A DNA stretch of 64,000 bases from Dysosmobacter welbionis (GTDB lineage: Bacteria; Bacillota; Clostridia; Oscillospirales; Oscillospiraceae), in NCBI RefSeq assembly GCF_005121165.3, contig NZ_CP034413.3, forward strand, positions 496,001 through 560,000, read 5' to 3'. Position 1 is the stretch's first letter. Every line of letters starts with the position of its first letter. A program made the position numbers and the translations under genes. The notes beneath the pieces were generated by a model. The model was not told the DNA's origin. It made no database searches and worked only from the letters and a program-made list of their open reading frames with translations. Below, piece after piece: positions 1-8,491 of this stretch.

Positions 1-1041
1 ATCCATGTTCTGATTGACCATGAGATCGGGATTTACCGCGCTGTTTTCCACGATGATCCGTGCGGTATGGATATCCTTGAATTGATCGCTGGCATACACG
101 GCCGCAAACTCCAGATTCCCCAGTGCCTTTCCAAGTTCCGCAGCCTGTGCCTGACCGTTCTCTGTCAGTGCAGTATCCAGCTGCCCATTCAAACGCATAG
201 CGGCATCTGCCGCGGTTTCGGCATGAACGGTTAGATAAATCTCCACCGGATCAGGAGATTCCATTTTTTCCTGGGCTTTCTGTGCATAGCTCAGATCATT
301 AAAATCCAAAACGGTGTATGTATGGTCTTTGTACTCAATCAGGACAATACTGGAGTTGTCCAGCGGCTCCAGTTCCTGCTCCTGCATAATCTCTGCTGCG
401 ATCATGCTGTTGATTCCACCGTGGGCCACCATCAAGATATTTCCGCCGCCGTTTTGGGCCCTTTCCTCACAGATCCTCTGGAAACTTTCAAAGGCCCGGT
501 CTTTCATCTGCTCATAACTCTCGGCCAGTCCCTCCGGATCCTTTTCATGGAACTGGTTTGTGAATTCCTCAGTTGTCACACCGCTGAACTGCATACCCTC
601 GTCCGTCATCAGTTCGGCATAACTCATCGGCTCATAGGAGCCGCCATCGACCTCTTTCAGGTCTTCGACAGGTATGATCTCCAGATCTCTGGATGTCTGA
701 CTCTGGGAGAGGATGATGCGCGCAGTTTCCTGGGTGCGGCCCAGCGTACTGGCATAGGCGGCTTCAAACTTGACGCCGGAGAGCCCCAGGCCCACGGCAT
801 ATGCTACCTTGCGACCTTCCTCTGTAAGCGGCGTGTTGCCGCGGCCGCTGACAAAGCGGCCGGTCTGATTCGTCAAAGTCTGCCCGTGACGGGTGAGATA
901 GACGTATACCGGCGCCTCTTCCACAGCCCCATCCTGAACGGGCTCCTGCACAGGAGCTGTGTCGGGGGGCTGCTGGGAACAGGCGGACAGCAGCACACAG
1001 GCCAGACAGAATATACTAAATGTCTTAAACAGACGTTTCAT
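1..1041 (-). CDS. Histidine phosphatase (phosphoglycerate mutase-like) lipoprotein, partial at window edge
   Basis: The protein starts MKRLFKTF and has a lipoprotein signal ending L-S-A-C (Cys at about residue 21), so it is probably anchored outside the membrane. The first phosphatase domain shows the catalytic RHGQT motif near residue 50, the TPLTEEG segment typical of the family and the second histidine in VAHGG. A second, related stretch follows (VHAET, then LDTALTENGQ). It resembles the start of another such domain but has lost the RHG arginine. The gene runs off the left edge, so the second domain is incomplete here. It lies 14 nt after the extended SDR and is probably the last known gene of the minus-strand operon. 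A role as an extracytoplasmic phosphatase is inferred from the family; the substrate is unknown. Confidence 0.85.
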   Translation of the reverse strand, partial: MKRLFKTFSIFCLACVLLSACSQQPPDTAPVQEPVQDGAVEEAPVYVYLTRHGQTLTNQTGRFVSGRGNTPLTEEGRKVAYAVGLGLSGVKFEAAYASTLGRTQETARIILSQSQTSRDLEIIPVEDLKEVDGGSYEPMSYAELMTDEGMQFSGVTTEEFTNQFHEKDPEGLAESYEQMKDRAFESFQRICEERAQNGGGNILMVAHGGINSMIAAEIMQEQELEPLDNSSIVLIEYKDHTYTVLDFNDLSYAQKAQEKMESPDPVEIYLTVHAETAADAAMRLNGQLDTALTENGQAQAAELGKALGNLEFAAVYASDQFKDIHTARIIVENSAVNPDLMVNQNMD

Positions 1042-1055
1042 GGCAACAAGCCTCC

Positions 1056-2549
1056 TTACTTGCCCTGATAGCCCAGATCGTTTACCTTTTTAGGGATGGA
1101 AAAGGATTCAGAGATGTCGTGCAACGGAGCCCACACTTGGTTGAAGAAGGGGCTGCGGGCGGCGACGGCTCCATAATTCCAAGCATTGCGCTCGCACTCC
1201 GGGCACCAGTGCCCTCCCTTTAATATCAGGTTCGGACTGGCCTCAAATTCGTGTCCGAACGCGCAACGCCAGCGCACGGGCCTGTAGAAATCACCGGCGG
1301 TATAATCGAGGCAGGCACCGCCACGGAACTCCGCGGCTTCCTTCATGTCGTTCAGCCCCAGCTGCTCCAGTGGCTTGCTCTCATCATAGCCGTGGTTCAG
1401 ATAGACCGGTGTGCGGCTGGGCTCGGGGAATTCCACCTCATCCCAGCTTTTTGGCTGTGCCAAGGCTGCCGCCCGGCTTCCAAAAAAGGCGCGCACCCAG
1501 TCATCGTGTCCCTCTTCCAGCATCCACAGCGTTCCCATCTCCTGATGGGCAATCTGCTCGTGCATGGCCTTCATCCGCTCCTTTGTAGGCAGGGCCGCAG
1601 CATCCCCGTTTGCAATCATCGTCTCCATGGCCTGCCACGCGCCAGCGATATACTGCTGATAGGTCATCACACGGAACCTCAGGATATCATTGAGTGCGTC
1701 TGAGTCCGTATACCACTGGCCATGGAAATTGAATCGGGCAAACCATCGGGGCTCAAATACATCCTTGAATCCAAAGCCAAAGGGTTTCAGCATATCATCA
1801 AAGTATTGTATATAGTTCAGCCGAAAGCTCTCGCCGCCGCCAATGTTGTAAATGCCCCGCCAGAACTTCTCCGGGACCCAATCCTCACATACGTTTGCCA
1901 GGAGGAGCCCAGACTCGATGGAAGTCACCCATTCCAAAAGATTCTGCGGCGGCTGATGGAAAATGATCGGTTCCCGGGCTGCCGACTCCTTGGAGGGCAT
2001 AATTCCTGTTTGACGCAGACTCACCCAATGCTTGAGCCCGGACTCAATGACCGCTCTCTCGGCGGCGATTTTAGAGACTGCGTAATAGTCAAATGCAGAT
2101 CCCTTGATGGGATCTCCGCAACGCCCCCAGTGGATAGGGGGCAGACGGCAGCCGGTCTCTGCCACTGTTCCGATATAGACCAGTTTGATCGCATCCGGAT
2201 CTGGTTGTGCCTTGATCGCCCGGATGATATTCATAGTCGATCCAAGGTTGACCTCAAGACTGCGCTGCGGCAGTTTATCGGCTTCGGGAGAAACGAACGC
2301 CCCCACATGCAACACATAATCCGCGCCTGTCACACAGCGCAGGATATCGTCGTAGCAGCAGAGGTCCCCCCAGACAATCTCCAACGCAGCGTCATGTTCA
2401 TAGCGGGACATAAATGCTTTGTTCTTAGCGGAAGGCCGGACCAAAACGCGAAGGTTGAAGCGGTCGGACCGGGATAGGATCTGCTTGAGGCCCTCCTCTC
2501 CCATGGTGCCAGTGGCACCAGTAAGAAATATGATTTTTTTACTTAACAT
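1056..2549 (-). CDS. Extended SDR (NAD-dependent epimerase/dehydratase family) with C-terminal zinc-ribbon-like domain
   Basis: This 497-residue protein begins with a Rossmann motif TGATGTMG (residues 10-17). The active-site YxxxK is YAVSK, with Tyr about 156 and Lys 160, as in extended short-chain dehydrogenases and 3-beta-HSD/epimerase relatives. The last about 80 residues hold a C-x4-H ... C-x2-C pattern (WRCAFGHEF, then HWCPEC) like a treble-clef zinc ribbon, which is unusual on an SDR. The start ATG at 2549 has a good GGAGG 11 nt upstream. It lies 82 nt after the NTF2-like gene, and the gap holds a perfect hairpin. The context of OYE reductase, SDR and NTF2-like protein suggests a redox or isomerisation step on a ring-containing small molecule. 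The substrate is not known. Confidence 0.8.
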   Translation of the reverse strand: MLSKKIIFLTGATGTMGEEGLKQILSRSDRFNLRVLVRPSAKNKAFMSRYEHDAALEIVWGDLCCYDDILRCVTGADYVLHVGAFVSPEADKLPQRSLEVNLGSTMNIIRAIKAQPDPDAIKLVYIGTVAETGCRLPPIHWGRCGDPIKGSAFDYYAVSKIAAERAVIESGLKHWVSLRQTGIMPSKESAAREPIIFHQPPQNLLEWVTSIESGLLLANVCEDWVPEKFWRGIYNIGGGESFRLNYIQYFDDMLKPFGFGFKDVFEPRWFARFNFHGQWYTDSDALNDILRFRVMTYQQYIAGAWQAMETMIANGDAAALPTKERMKAMHEQIAHQEMGTLWMLEEGHDDWVRAFFGSRAAALAQPKSWDEVEFPEPSRTPVYLNHGYDESKPLEQLGLNDMKEAAEFRGGACLDYTAGDFYRPVRWRCAFGHEFEASPNLILKGGHWCPECERNAWNYGAVAARSPFFNQVWAPLHDISESFSIPKKVNDLGYQGK

Positions 2550-2586
2550 GCTTGTTCAGCCTCCTTACCTTACTTACTGCCCTTTT

Positions 2587-2628
2587 TGACAATATCCTCC
2601 TTTCAATTTTGAAAGGAGGATATTGTCA
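2587..2628. repeat. Perfect 20-bp inverted repeat in operon gap
   Basis: The 20-nt arms at 2587-2606 and 2609-2628 are perfectly complementary around a 2-nt centre. In the minus-strand mRNA each arm carries or pairs with an AAAGGAGGA sequence, so a spare Shine-Dalgarno is locked in the stem. There is no T-tract on either side, so it is not a typical terminator. It may be an mRNA stabiliser or processing site between the NTF2-like gene and the extended SDR gene. Confidence 0.75.
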
Positions 2629-2631
2629 TGT

Positions 2632-2964
2632 TTACTCTGCGCGATAACACACATGGTACCGGGCAATTTTGCCATCTTTTTCTTCCAGCAGCTCGCCGCG
2701 GCAGGGTATCTCAATACCGGGGTAGCAGATGATGTAATCCAGAACATTGCCGTTGAGCGAGACCGGCTTGGCACTCATGGGCATTGAGTGGAAATACATA
2801 TTGAAAATCATGTCCACGCCCTCTTTTCCTCTGACAAACATAGGGTCCATGCCTGCACAGGTAGGAGCGGTGTCATAGAAGATGCAATCGTCAGCGAACA
2901 GTTCAGCAAACAGTTTGGAGTCGTTTTTATTGAAGACTTCCGCATAATTGGTCAGTGGATTCAT
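2632..2964 (-). CDS. NTF2-like (SnoaL/ketosteroid-isomerase fold) protein
   Basis: This 110-residue protein has the size and pattern of the NTF2-like superfamily: an N-terminal helix (YAEVFNKNDSKLFAELFADDCIFYDTAP), then FVRGKEGVDMIFNMY and a C-terminal beta strand (KIARYHVCYRAE). The superfamily includes ketosteroid isomerase and the bile-acid 7-alpha-dehydratase BaiE, but catalytic residues cannot be assigned with confidence here. The start ATG at 2964 is preceded by a leader (GTGATAAAAATTGAAGGAGG) nearly identical to that of the SDR upstream. It lies 25 nt after the SDR and is clearly in the same operon. A dehydratase or isomerase step is inferred from context; a simple binding role is also possible. 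Confidence 0.75.
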   Translation of the reverse strand: MNPLTNYAEVFNKNDSKLFAELFADDCIFYDTAPTCAGMDPMFVRGKEGVDMIFNMYFHSMPMSAKPVSLNGNVLDYIICYPGIEIPCRGELLEEKDGKIARYHVCYRAE

Positions 2965-2989
2965 AGTTGGATTCCTCCTTCAATTTTTA

Positions 2990-3790
2990 TCACAATCCCT
3001 CGGTGCGCAGGAAGCCGTCCGTTCCGCCGTCGGCAAAAATGATAGCACCGCATATCGCCACAGACTCTGGACTCAGCAGAAACAGAGCAACCTTGGCAAT
3101 ATCATCAGCAGGCAGGAACTTGCCGGTGTTATACAGCATGGGGATAGGGTAGTTAATCATGTTGGCAGAGAAATCCGGGTCAGCCACACCCTGATCCATC
3201 AGCTCAGTCTGCGTAGCGCCGGGAGCGATGGTGTTCATGCGGACGCCGCGAGCTGCCCAAGAACCGGACCAGCGGCGTACCCAGCGGGCGATAGCATTCT
3301 TGGATGCCTGATACGCCTGATATTTGGCAGGTCCCTCCAGTGTTTTACCATAGGCAACCGCTGCGTCCTCATCGTTTTGGTTCAACATGATGTCCACCAG
3401 TTCGGTGTTCAGCTGGGGCAGCGTGGCGGAGTTTGAGGACACCACCAAGATGACGTCCTTCTTTTTCTCCACCAGCGGATAGGCGCCTTCTGTCATTTCT
3501 CTGGCAGCAAAATAGTTAATGCTGACGATGACATCCGCAGGCTGGGTGGGGCCAACGCCGGAGCAGGACACGAAGCCATCCAGTCCATCTGGCGCCGCAG
3601 CATACAGCGCCTCCAGTACCCGTCCCCGCTCTGCTTTCATCGCCAGATCTGCGGAGATGTTGACGTCCGCAGCGTCTTCAGCAGCGGCCCTTCTGGAAAT
3701 GTTGATGACATAGTGTCCCTGAGCCTTCAGCTGTCTGCCGATTGCCGCGCCGATGCCGGATGATGCTCCGGTGATTGCGTAAATTCCCAT
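2990..3790 (-). CDS. Short-chain dehydrogenase resembling 3-alpha-hydroxysteroid dehydrogenase
   Basis: This 266-residue classical SDR has the cofactor motif TGASSGIG (residues 7-14), catalytic Ser 118/119, Tyr 160 and Lys 164 (YQASK), and a C-terminal IFADGGTDGFL. The spacing and the segment GVRMNTIAPGATQTELMDQGVADPDF recall the Comamonas-type 3-alpha-HSD/carbonyl reductase and BaiA families, where the matching segment is RLNTIAPGATETPL. The long insert before the active site (LNTELVDIMLNQNDED) is also seen in that group. The start ATG at 3790 follows GAAGGAGG. It lies 62 nt after the OYE gene, in the same operon. It probably oxidises or reduces a ring hydroxyl/ketone with NAD(P). Steroid specificity is inferred, not shown. 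Confidence 0.85.
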   Translation of the reverse strand: MGIYAITGASSGIGAAIGRQLKAQGHYVINISRRAAAEDAADVNISADLAMKAERGRVLEALYAAAPDGLDGFVSCSGVGPTQPADVIVSINYFAAREMTEGAYPLVEKKKDVILVVSSNSATLPQLNTELVDIMLNQNDEDAAVAYGKTLEGPAKYQAYQASKNAIARWVRRWSGSWAARGVRMNTIAPGATQTELMDQGVADPDFSANMINYPIPMLYNTGKFLPADDIAKVALFLLSPESVAICGAIIFADGGTDGFLRTEGL

Positions 3791-3852
3791 ATTGATGAGA
3801 CCTCCTTCATTTTTATCACTTCGCACCTTCAGAATGCGAAGGGGAAAACAAA

Positions 3853-5811
3853 TCAAATAGAGAGGGCGGCCCGATAGGCTTCATGGATAGCGTTTAGAGC
3901 CAGCCGCGGCGCCGCCAGTGCGTCGCCCACCACATAGCAGGGAATCCCTGCTTCAGCGCAGGTATCCTGTAGATCCTGAGAGGGAACCGGCTTGGACCCA
4001 ATCGCCATGACCACAAGATCTGCCGCAAGCATCCGTTCCTTCCCATCCTGCTCCACGATAACTTCGTCCGCCCGGATTTCTTTGCAGGTGGTATTTACCA
4101 GGACCTGGATATCTTCCTGCGCCATTGCCATATGTGTGCCGATTTTCCGCAATTGTCCCAGCTCACCCAAAACTGAGTCTTTCATCTCTACGACCGTCAC
4201 GCTGGAACCCTTCCCAGCCAGAAATTCAGCCACTTCCATGCCAACCAGTCCGCCGCCGATCACCACGGCCTTGCCCGCGGACACATCTTTCTGGGCCAGA
4301 AGTTTATGAGACTCCACGACACAACCGCTGTCAGCACCCGGGATATTGGGGATAATCGGCTTGGAGCCGATGGCAATGATGACGGCGTCCGGTTTTTCTG
4401 CCGCAATGAGTGCGGGTGTCACCGGCGTGTTGGTTCGGATCTCCACGCCCAAGTCACGGATGTTTTCTGCCGCCATGTACGCCGCCCGTTGGAAATCGCC
4501 TTTCCGGGGCGCGGCACCGGCCAGCACAAATTGTCCGCCCAGAGTGTCTCCGGCTTCGCAGAGGATTGGATGATGTCCGCGCTTGTATAGGGCATCTGCA
4601 GCCTCAATCCCCGCGATGCCGCCTCCGGCGATTAGGACTTTCTTGGCCTGAGGGGCCGGACGCAGAGCCATGGTCTCTTCCTCCAGAACAGCGGGATTGC
4701 GCAGGCAGGTAATGTGTTCCAGCGAGGGATCTTCCAGGCAGCGGCAGAAATAGTCATAGCAGCCCTGGTCGCAGCCGATGCAGTATTTGATAGAGTTCAG
4801 CTTTCCGGCCTTAGCCTTGTTGCAGAATTCGGGATCCGCCAACTGGGCGCGGGCCATGACCACAAGGTCCGCCTTGTCCTGCATCAGGATATCCTCGGCC
4901 ATCTCCGGCGTGTTAATCCTCCCGCAGGGCATCGTCAGCAGACCGGTCTCCCGGCGGATACGTGCGGCAGGCTCCACGTTGAAGCCGTGGGGAATGTCCA
5001 CAGGTGCAACTTCATATACGGTAGCTGCAGTCAGAATGTTGCCCCGGGAGATATTCAGCACATCCACACCAGCGTCTCCGGCGCACTTGCAGAAATCAAT
5101 GACCTCTTCAATGGTCAGGCCGCCTTCCAGCATATCATCCTGGCAGTCTATCCGCATGAACAGGGGCATCCCCTCCGGCATATTGGCCCGAATCGCCTGA
5201 ATACAGGCCAAAGGAAACTTTTTGCGGTTTTCAAAGCTGCCACCCCATCCGTCTGTGCGCCGGTTGATCCCGCCAGAAAGGAAAGAATGCGGCAGATAGT
5301 TGTGTGCACAATGGAACTCAATGACGTCGATCCCGGCTTCTACGACGCGGCGGGCCGCTTGGCCGAACGCTTCAATAACGGATTGAATGCGCTCCTCTGT
5401 AATGCCGGGAACTGTATATTCCGGAGAGAGCGGCATATCTGAGGGAAGCAAAATCTGCGCCTGTGGGTCGCTTGCTACGGCGAGGCCGCCTTGCCACAGC
5501 TGAACAGCGACACGACCGCCAGCAGCGTGAACTGCGCTGCACAGCTTTTTCATTCCGGGAATATATCGATCATCGGCGATGGAGAGGAAGCCAGTAGGGG
5601 CGCTTGCGGCATCCACAGAGCAAACCTCAATGGTATTCAGCCCACAGCCGCCCTTGGCTCGGGCCACATGGTAGGCAATCAGTTTGTCTGTCACCATGCG
5701 CCCGTCTTCGCTGGCCGCACTCTCATGGGTGCCCATGGCGGACATCACCACCCGGTTGCGCAGCTCCAACTCCCGGATCTTGATGGGAGAAAATAGTTTC
5801 TCGAATGACAT
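3853..5811 (-). CDS. Old-yellow-enzyme family FMN/4Fe-4S/FAD enoate reductase (BaiCD/BaiH/2-enoate reductase type)
   Basis: This 652-residue enzyme has three parts. The N-terminal FMN TIM barrel carries HCAHNYLPHSFLSGGINRRTD near residues 167-187, which holds the His/His/Tyr active-site pattern. A cluster-binding segment has Cys 344, 347, 351 and 369 (CIGCDQGC ... TCLRNP). Two dinucleotide motifs follow: GGGIAGIE near 396 for FAD and GGGLVGME near 510 for NAD(P)H. Length and layout match 2-enoate reductases and the bile-acid/steroid reductases BaiCD and BaiH, which reduce C=C bonds conjugated to a carbonyl. It is the first gene of the minus-strand operon, with GGAGG 7 nt before ATG 5811, and diverges from an AraC regulator. 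The exact substrate cannot be read from sequence. Confidence 0.9.
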   Translation of the reverse strand: MSFEKLFSPIKIRELELRNRVVMSAMGTHESAASEDGRMVTDKLIAYHVARAKGGCGLNTIEVCSVDAASAPTGFLSIADDRYIPGMKKLCSAVHAAGGRVAVQLWQGGLAVASDPQAQILLPSDMPLSPEYTVPGITEERIQSVIEAFGQAARRVVEAGIDVIEFHCAHNYLPHSFLSGGINRRTDGWGGSFENRKKFPLACIQAIRANMPEGMPLFMRIDCQDDMLEGGLTIEEVIDFCKCAGDAGVDVLNISRGNILTAATVYEVAPVDIPHGFNVEPAARIRRETGLLTMPCGRINTPEMAEDILMQDKADLVVMARAQLADPEFCNKAKAGKLNSIKYCIGCDQGCYDYFCRCLEDPSLEHITCLRNPAVLEEETMALRPAPQAKKVLIAGGGIAGIEAADALYKRGHHPILCEAGDTLGGQFVLAGAAPRKGDFQRAAYMAAENIRDLGVEIRTNTPVTPALIAAEKPDAVIIAIGSKPIIPNIPGADSGCVVESHKLLAQKDVSAGKAVVIGGGLVGMEVAEFLAGKGSSVTVVEMKDSVLGELGQLRKIGTHMAMAQEDIQVLVNTTCKEIRADEVIVEQDGKERMLAADLVVMAIGSKPVPSQDLQDTCAEAGIPCYVVGDALAAPRLALNAIHEAYRAALSI

Positions 5812-6224
5812 TTTTCTGCCTCCTCAACAGCTGTTCCTGACAATTGCGCATACTAGATCCGCTCTGTCTACCGTCTCTGCTCTGTGGGAGACAAAGGGAT
5901 ATATTCTGTGCAATTATCATAAGTGAACTCAAATTTTATCTTGTCTGTATATTTATTATAACAGCAAAAGAGGCTGCAAAGATTTGAAAGAAATCACAAG
6001 TTACTTGCAGCGATCCTTTTAAAAAAACAGATTCCTCACAGGAGAATCGGAACGGTTCTTGTAGATTTGCTCTGTTCTTCCTGGCGTATTTCCAAAATAT
6101 ACTTCAAGGTCTGTGTGCAAAAAAATCCGAAATGCTCCCGCTTTTTTACAAAAAGAATATATGTATTGAGCTCGGAGTAGGTAAGCTGTATAATCTTCTC
6201 AAAAAGGAAGAACGGAGGATGCCG
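5812..6224. promoter_or_regulatory. Divergent intergenic control region between reductase operon and AraC gene
   Basis: This 413-nt AT-rich spacer holds a TATAAT box on the minus strand (5960-5955) facing the reductase operon, without a good -35, as expected for an activator-dependent promoter. Upstream of it is a dyad GCTGCAA (5973-5979) / TTGCAGC (6005-6011) with a 25-nt gap, about where an AraC-type activator would bind. No open frame here looks like a gene. Confidence 0.5.
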
Positions 6225-7427
6225 ATGGAACAGATCGTGAGAATGCTGGAGAAGCCGCAGCGGTATTTTACAGCCCACGCCTCTTGGTACGGTGTGGTTC
6301 AGACCTATACCGTCTCAGAAATAACACCGTTCTTTTGGGAAGACGAGTGTGTGATGTTCTACGTTCGCTCTGGTTCAGGCTTTCTACGAGTGAACCAGAC
6401 CTTATACCCATTAAGCCAAGGCTGTTTTTGCAGTATGCACCAATTTCATGTGTTCCGGTTTGAAGCGTCTTCAGAGGAGCCTCTGTGCATGGAAGTGCTC
6501 ATCTATCCCTACCCGGAGATGGCCTACTTTGTCACAAGCTTTGCCGAAGATGATTTGGCTTTTGGGGAATCTACAGTGGTTCTGCCTGCCTGTCAGGTGG
6601 ATCGTGAGCTAGTCGAGCAACTTTTAAGCCTCTATCGAGAGGAAGCCCAGTGCGCAGACGAGGACAGTCGGCTGATCCGGCTATGCATCTCAGATCAGCT
6701 GCGGCTTCTGTATGGAACTGCTGTCTCCGTGGCTCCGCTTTTCCCAATGCCCCTGTGTGGTCAGATTTTCCTTTATATAGGGCAGCACAGCCTGAAGGCA
6801 CTGACGCCTGCCTCTGTGGCAGAGTCTTTTCACATTTCCACACTCCAGCTGAACCGAGAATTGCGCCGGGTTTGTCTGGAGGGGTTTAACGCTGTGCTGC
6901 GTCATGCACAGGTATGCAATGCATGCGCTTGCCTGCTGCGCAGCAATGTTACTGGAACCATGATGGCAAAATTTGCAGGGTTCAAGAGTGAAAGTGCACT
7001 ATATCGGGACTTTTTGAGGTTGCGGGGAGCAACTCCGCAGCAGTACCGTGAAAAAATGCTGCTGAATAGAACCCAGGCCCAGGGGCTGATCAATGACCAG
7101 CTCTCAGAGATCCAAGTCTATGTGATGGAGAATTTTCGATCTTCGGTCACATGTGATGCCTGTGCGCAGAAATTATTCCTGACCAAGAGTATCATCAACC
7201 GCCTATTGAGCGAAAAATATGGCCCGGATATTACATTCCATAAATATGTCAACCGTATTCGTCTGCAGTTTGCAACGGGGCTACTAGCTTCCAGCGACTT
7301 GCCGATATGTGATGTTGCTATGGAATCCGGATTCAACTCTGTGCATACATTCATTCGCTTATTTAAGTTGGAGTGTGGTGAGACTCCTGCGCAATATCGG
7401 GAGAGAAAGAAGAGGGATTACGCATGA
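6225..7427 (+). CDS. AraC-family transcriptional regulator with two HTH modules
   Basis: This 400-residue protein has an N-terminal cupin-like sensor (residues about 20-110, YVRSGSGFLRVNQTLYPLSQG), a helical middle, and two consecutive AraC-type DNA-binding regions. The first ends GATPQQYREK near residue 283. The second runs from about residue 305 and ends GFNSVHTFIRLFKLECGETPAQYRERKK. A normal AraC protein has one such region. ATG 6225 is chosen because GGAGG at 6214-6218 sits 6 nt upstream, while the earlier ATG 6219 would abut it. It is divergent from the reductase operon and probably regulates it. The last four bases overlap the next gene (ATGA). Confidence 0.88.
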   Translation: MEQIVRMLEKPQRYFTAHASWYGVVQTYTVSEITPFFWEDECVMFYVRSGSGFLRVNQTLYPLSQGCFCSMHQFHVFRFEASSEEPLCMEVLIYPYPEMAYFVTSFAEDDLAFGESTVVLPACQVDRELVEQLLSLYREEAQCADEDSRLIRLCISDQLRLLYGTAVSVAPLFPMPLCGQIFLYIGQHSLKALTPASVAESFHISTLQLNRELRRVCLEGFNAVLRHAQVCNACACLLRSNVTGTMMAKFAGFKSESALYRDFLRLRGATPQQYREKMLLNRTQAQGLINDQLSEIQVYVMENFRSSVTCDACAQKLFLTKSIINRLLSEKYGPDITFHKYVNRIRLQFATGLLASSDLPICDVAMESGFNSVHTFIRLFKLECGETPAQYRERKKRDYA

Positions 7428-7960
7428 TTCTGGAAGGCGGGAATATATACAATCACAGTGGCTTGAGCCGGAATTGGCTGCATCAGGACATGCTTCCCGG
7501 CAATGTTCAAATGCGCCGCCAGGTTGTATACAATGCCACTGGCTATCATTATCAGGAAGGCTGTCAGTTTATTTTGGTAGACCATGGAGGCGGGTGCCTC
7601 ATAGTCAATGGGGATGCCTATTCCCTGGAGGCCGGGAGTTGCTGCCTTTTGTTTGTTCACCACTTTTACAGTATTAAACCCTCGCAGTCCGTTCCGCTCA
7701 CACTTCTTTCTTGCCTATTTTCCTACAGCACATATACCTTTTTAACTACCATTTCACAATTTGATTTTCTTTCTATTGATGTTCCGTCGCCACCGAACTT
7801 TGCGAATTTTTCTCCGCAGGAGATGGTACATATCCAGCGGATCGTTGCCGCACTTTCCAAGCCGGGAATTGGTGCCAACGGAAAAAGCATTCCCTTCCTG
7901 CTGGAATGGTTGACCAGGCTTCATCGGCAGATTGGTCTTAATAAATATCATTCAACTTAA
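7424..7960 (+). CDS. Cupin-only AraC-like sensor protein lacking an HTH
   Basis: This 178-residue protein starts inside the stop of the AraC gene (ATGA overlap), so it is translationally coupled. Residues about 25-75 (RQVVYNATGYHYQEGCQFILVDHGGGCLIVNGDAYSLEAGSC) look like the cupin sensor half of AraC regulators, but no helix-turn-helix follows before the stop. It may be a separate ligand-sensing partner of the upstream regulator, or a truncated regulator whose DNA-binding half was lost at the junction with the accessory region that begins just downstream. Confidence 0.7.
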   Translation: MILEGGNIYNHSGLSRNWLHQDMLPGNVQMRRQVVYNATGYHYQEGCQFILVDHGGGCLIVNGDAYSLEAGSCCLLFVHHFYSIKPSQSVPLTLLSCLFSYSTYTFLTTISQFDFLSIDVPSPPNFANFSPQEMVHIQRIVAALSKPGIGANGKSIPFLLEWLTRLHRQIGLNKYHST

Positions 7961-8094
7961 ATACCACAAAGGCTGGGAATTACTAAAACCAAAAGCTTAT
8001 GATGCCATACCCCACGGCCCGGTCAGAATCCGGGCTAGCCGGGAGGCGTTCGAGCGCTCCAATGAAGAGGAATGAATGTGGAACGGAGGAGGAC

Positions 8095-8453
8095 CTGCTG
8101 CCCTATTATGCTCTGTTCGGCCTGCCCCGCAAGCTCCGGACGCTGGAAAAGACGCTTGAGAGTATCCCCAAAGCTGGTCGCAGGATACCAGGATGGGCTA
8201 CTTTTGTGATGCCTGGCTCCTGCTCACCCAAGTCGCCGGGGCACAGGAAACGGTCTGACTTGTCCTATCCGAGCAGTTCCCGCTCTACCGGTCGGATGGG
8301 GCGTACGACCCCACAGAGCTGGCGGACTGGTTCCACCAGCAGGCACCGGACATCGCATACCGCTTTGACCAGCGCAACGGCTATCCTGCTCATCAAAAGA
8401 AGATAGAGACAGCTTGGGCCGGGACACAGGAGATGGCGAACCAGAGCAATTAG
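8095..8453 (+). pseudogene. Degraded accessory-gene remnant
   Basis: The stretch 7961-8456 has no intact gene. Protein-like segments appear in shifting frames: EEDLLPYYALFGLPRKLRTLEKTLE near 8090-8165, and in another frame YRSDGAYDPTELADWFHQQ continuing to a TAG at 8451. Both have the composition of plasmid or conjugative-element proteins, but I do not recognise the family. The frame changes and an internal stop indicate a broken gene at the left edge of the accessory region. Confidence 0.45.
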
Positions 8454-8491
8454 ATGAACCTGGCCGGTTGTCAAATTCAGAACACCTACCT

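Noticed and set aside
7424-7960. Frameshifted full AraC regulator
   Set aside because: No HTH-like sequence was found in any frame within the following 500 nt, so a one-base fix does not restore a regulator.
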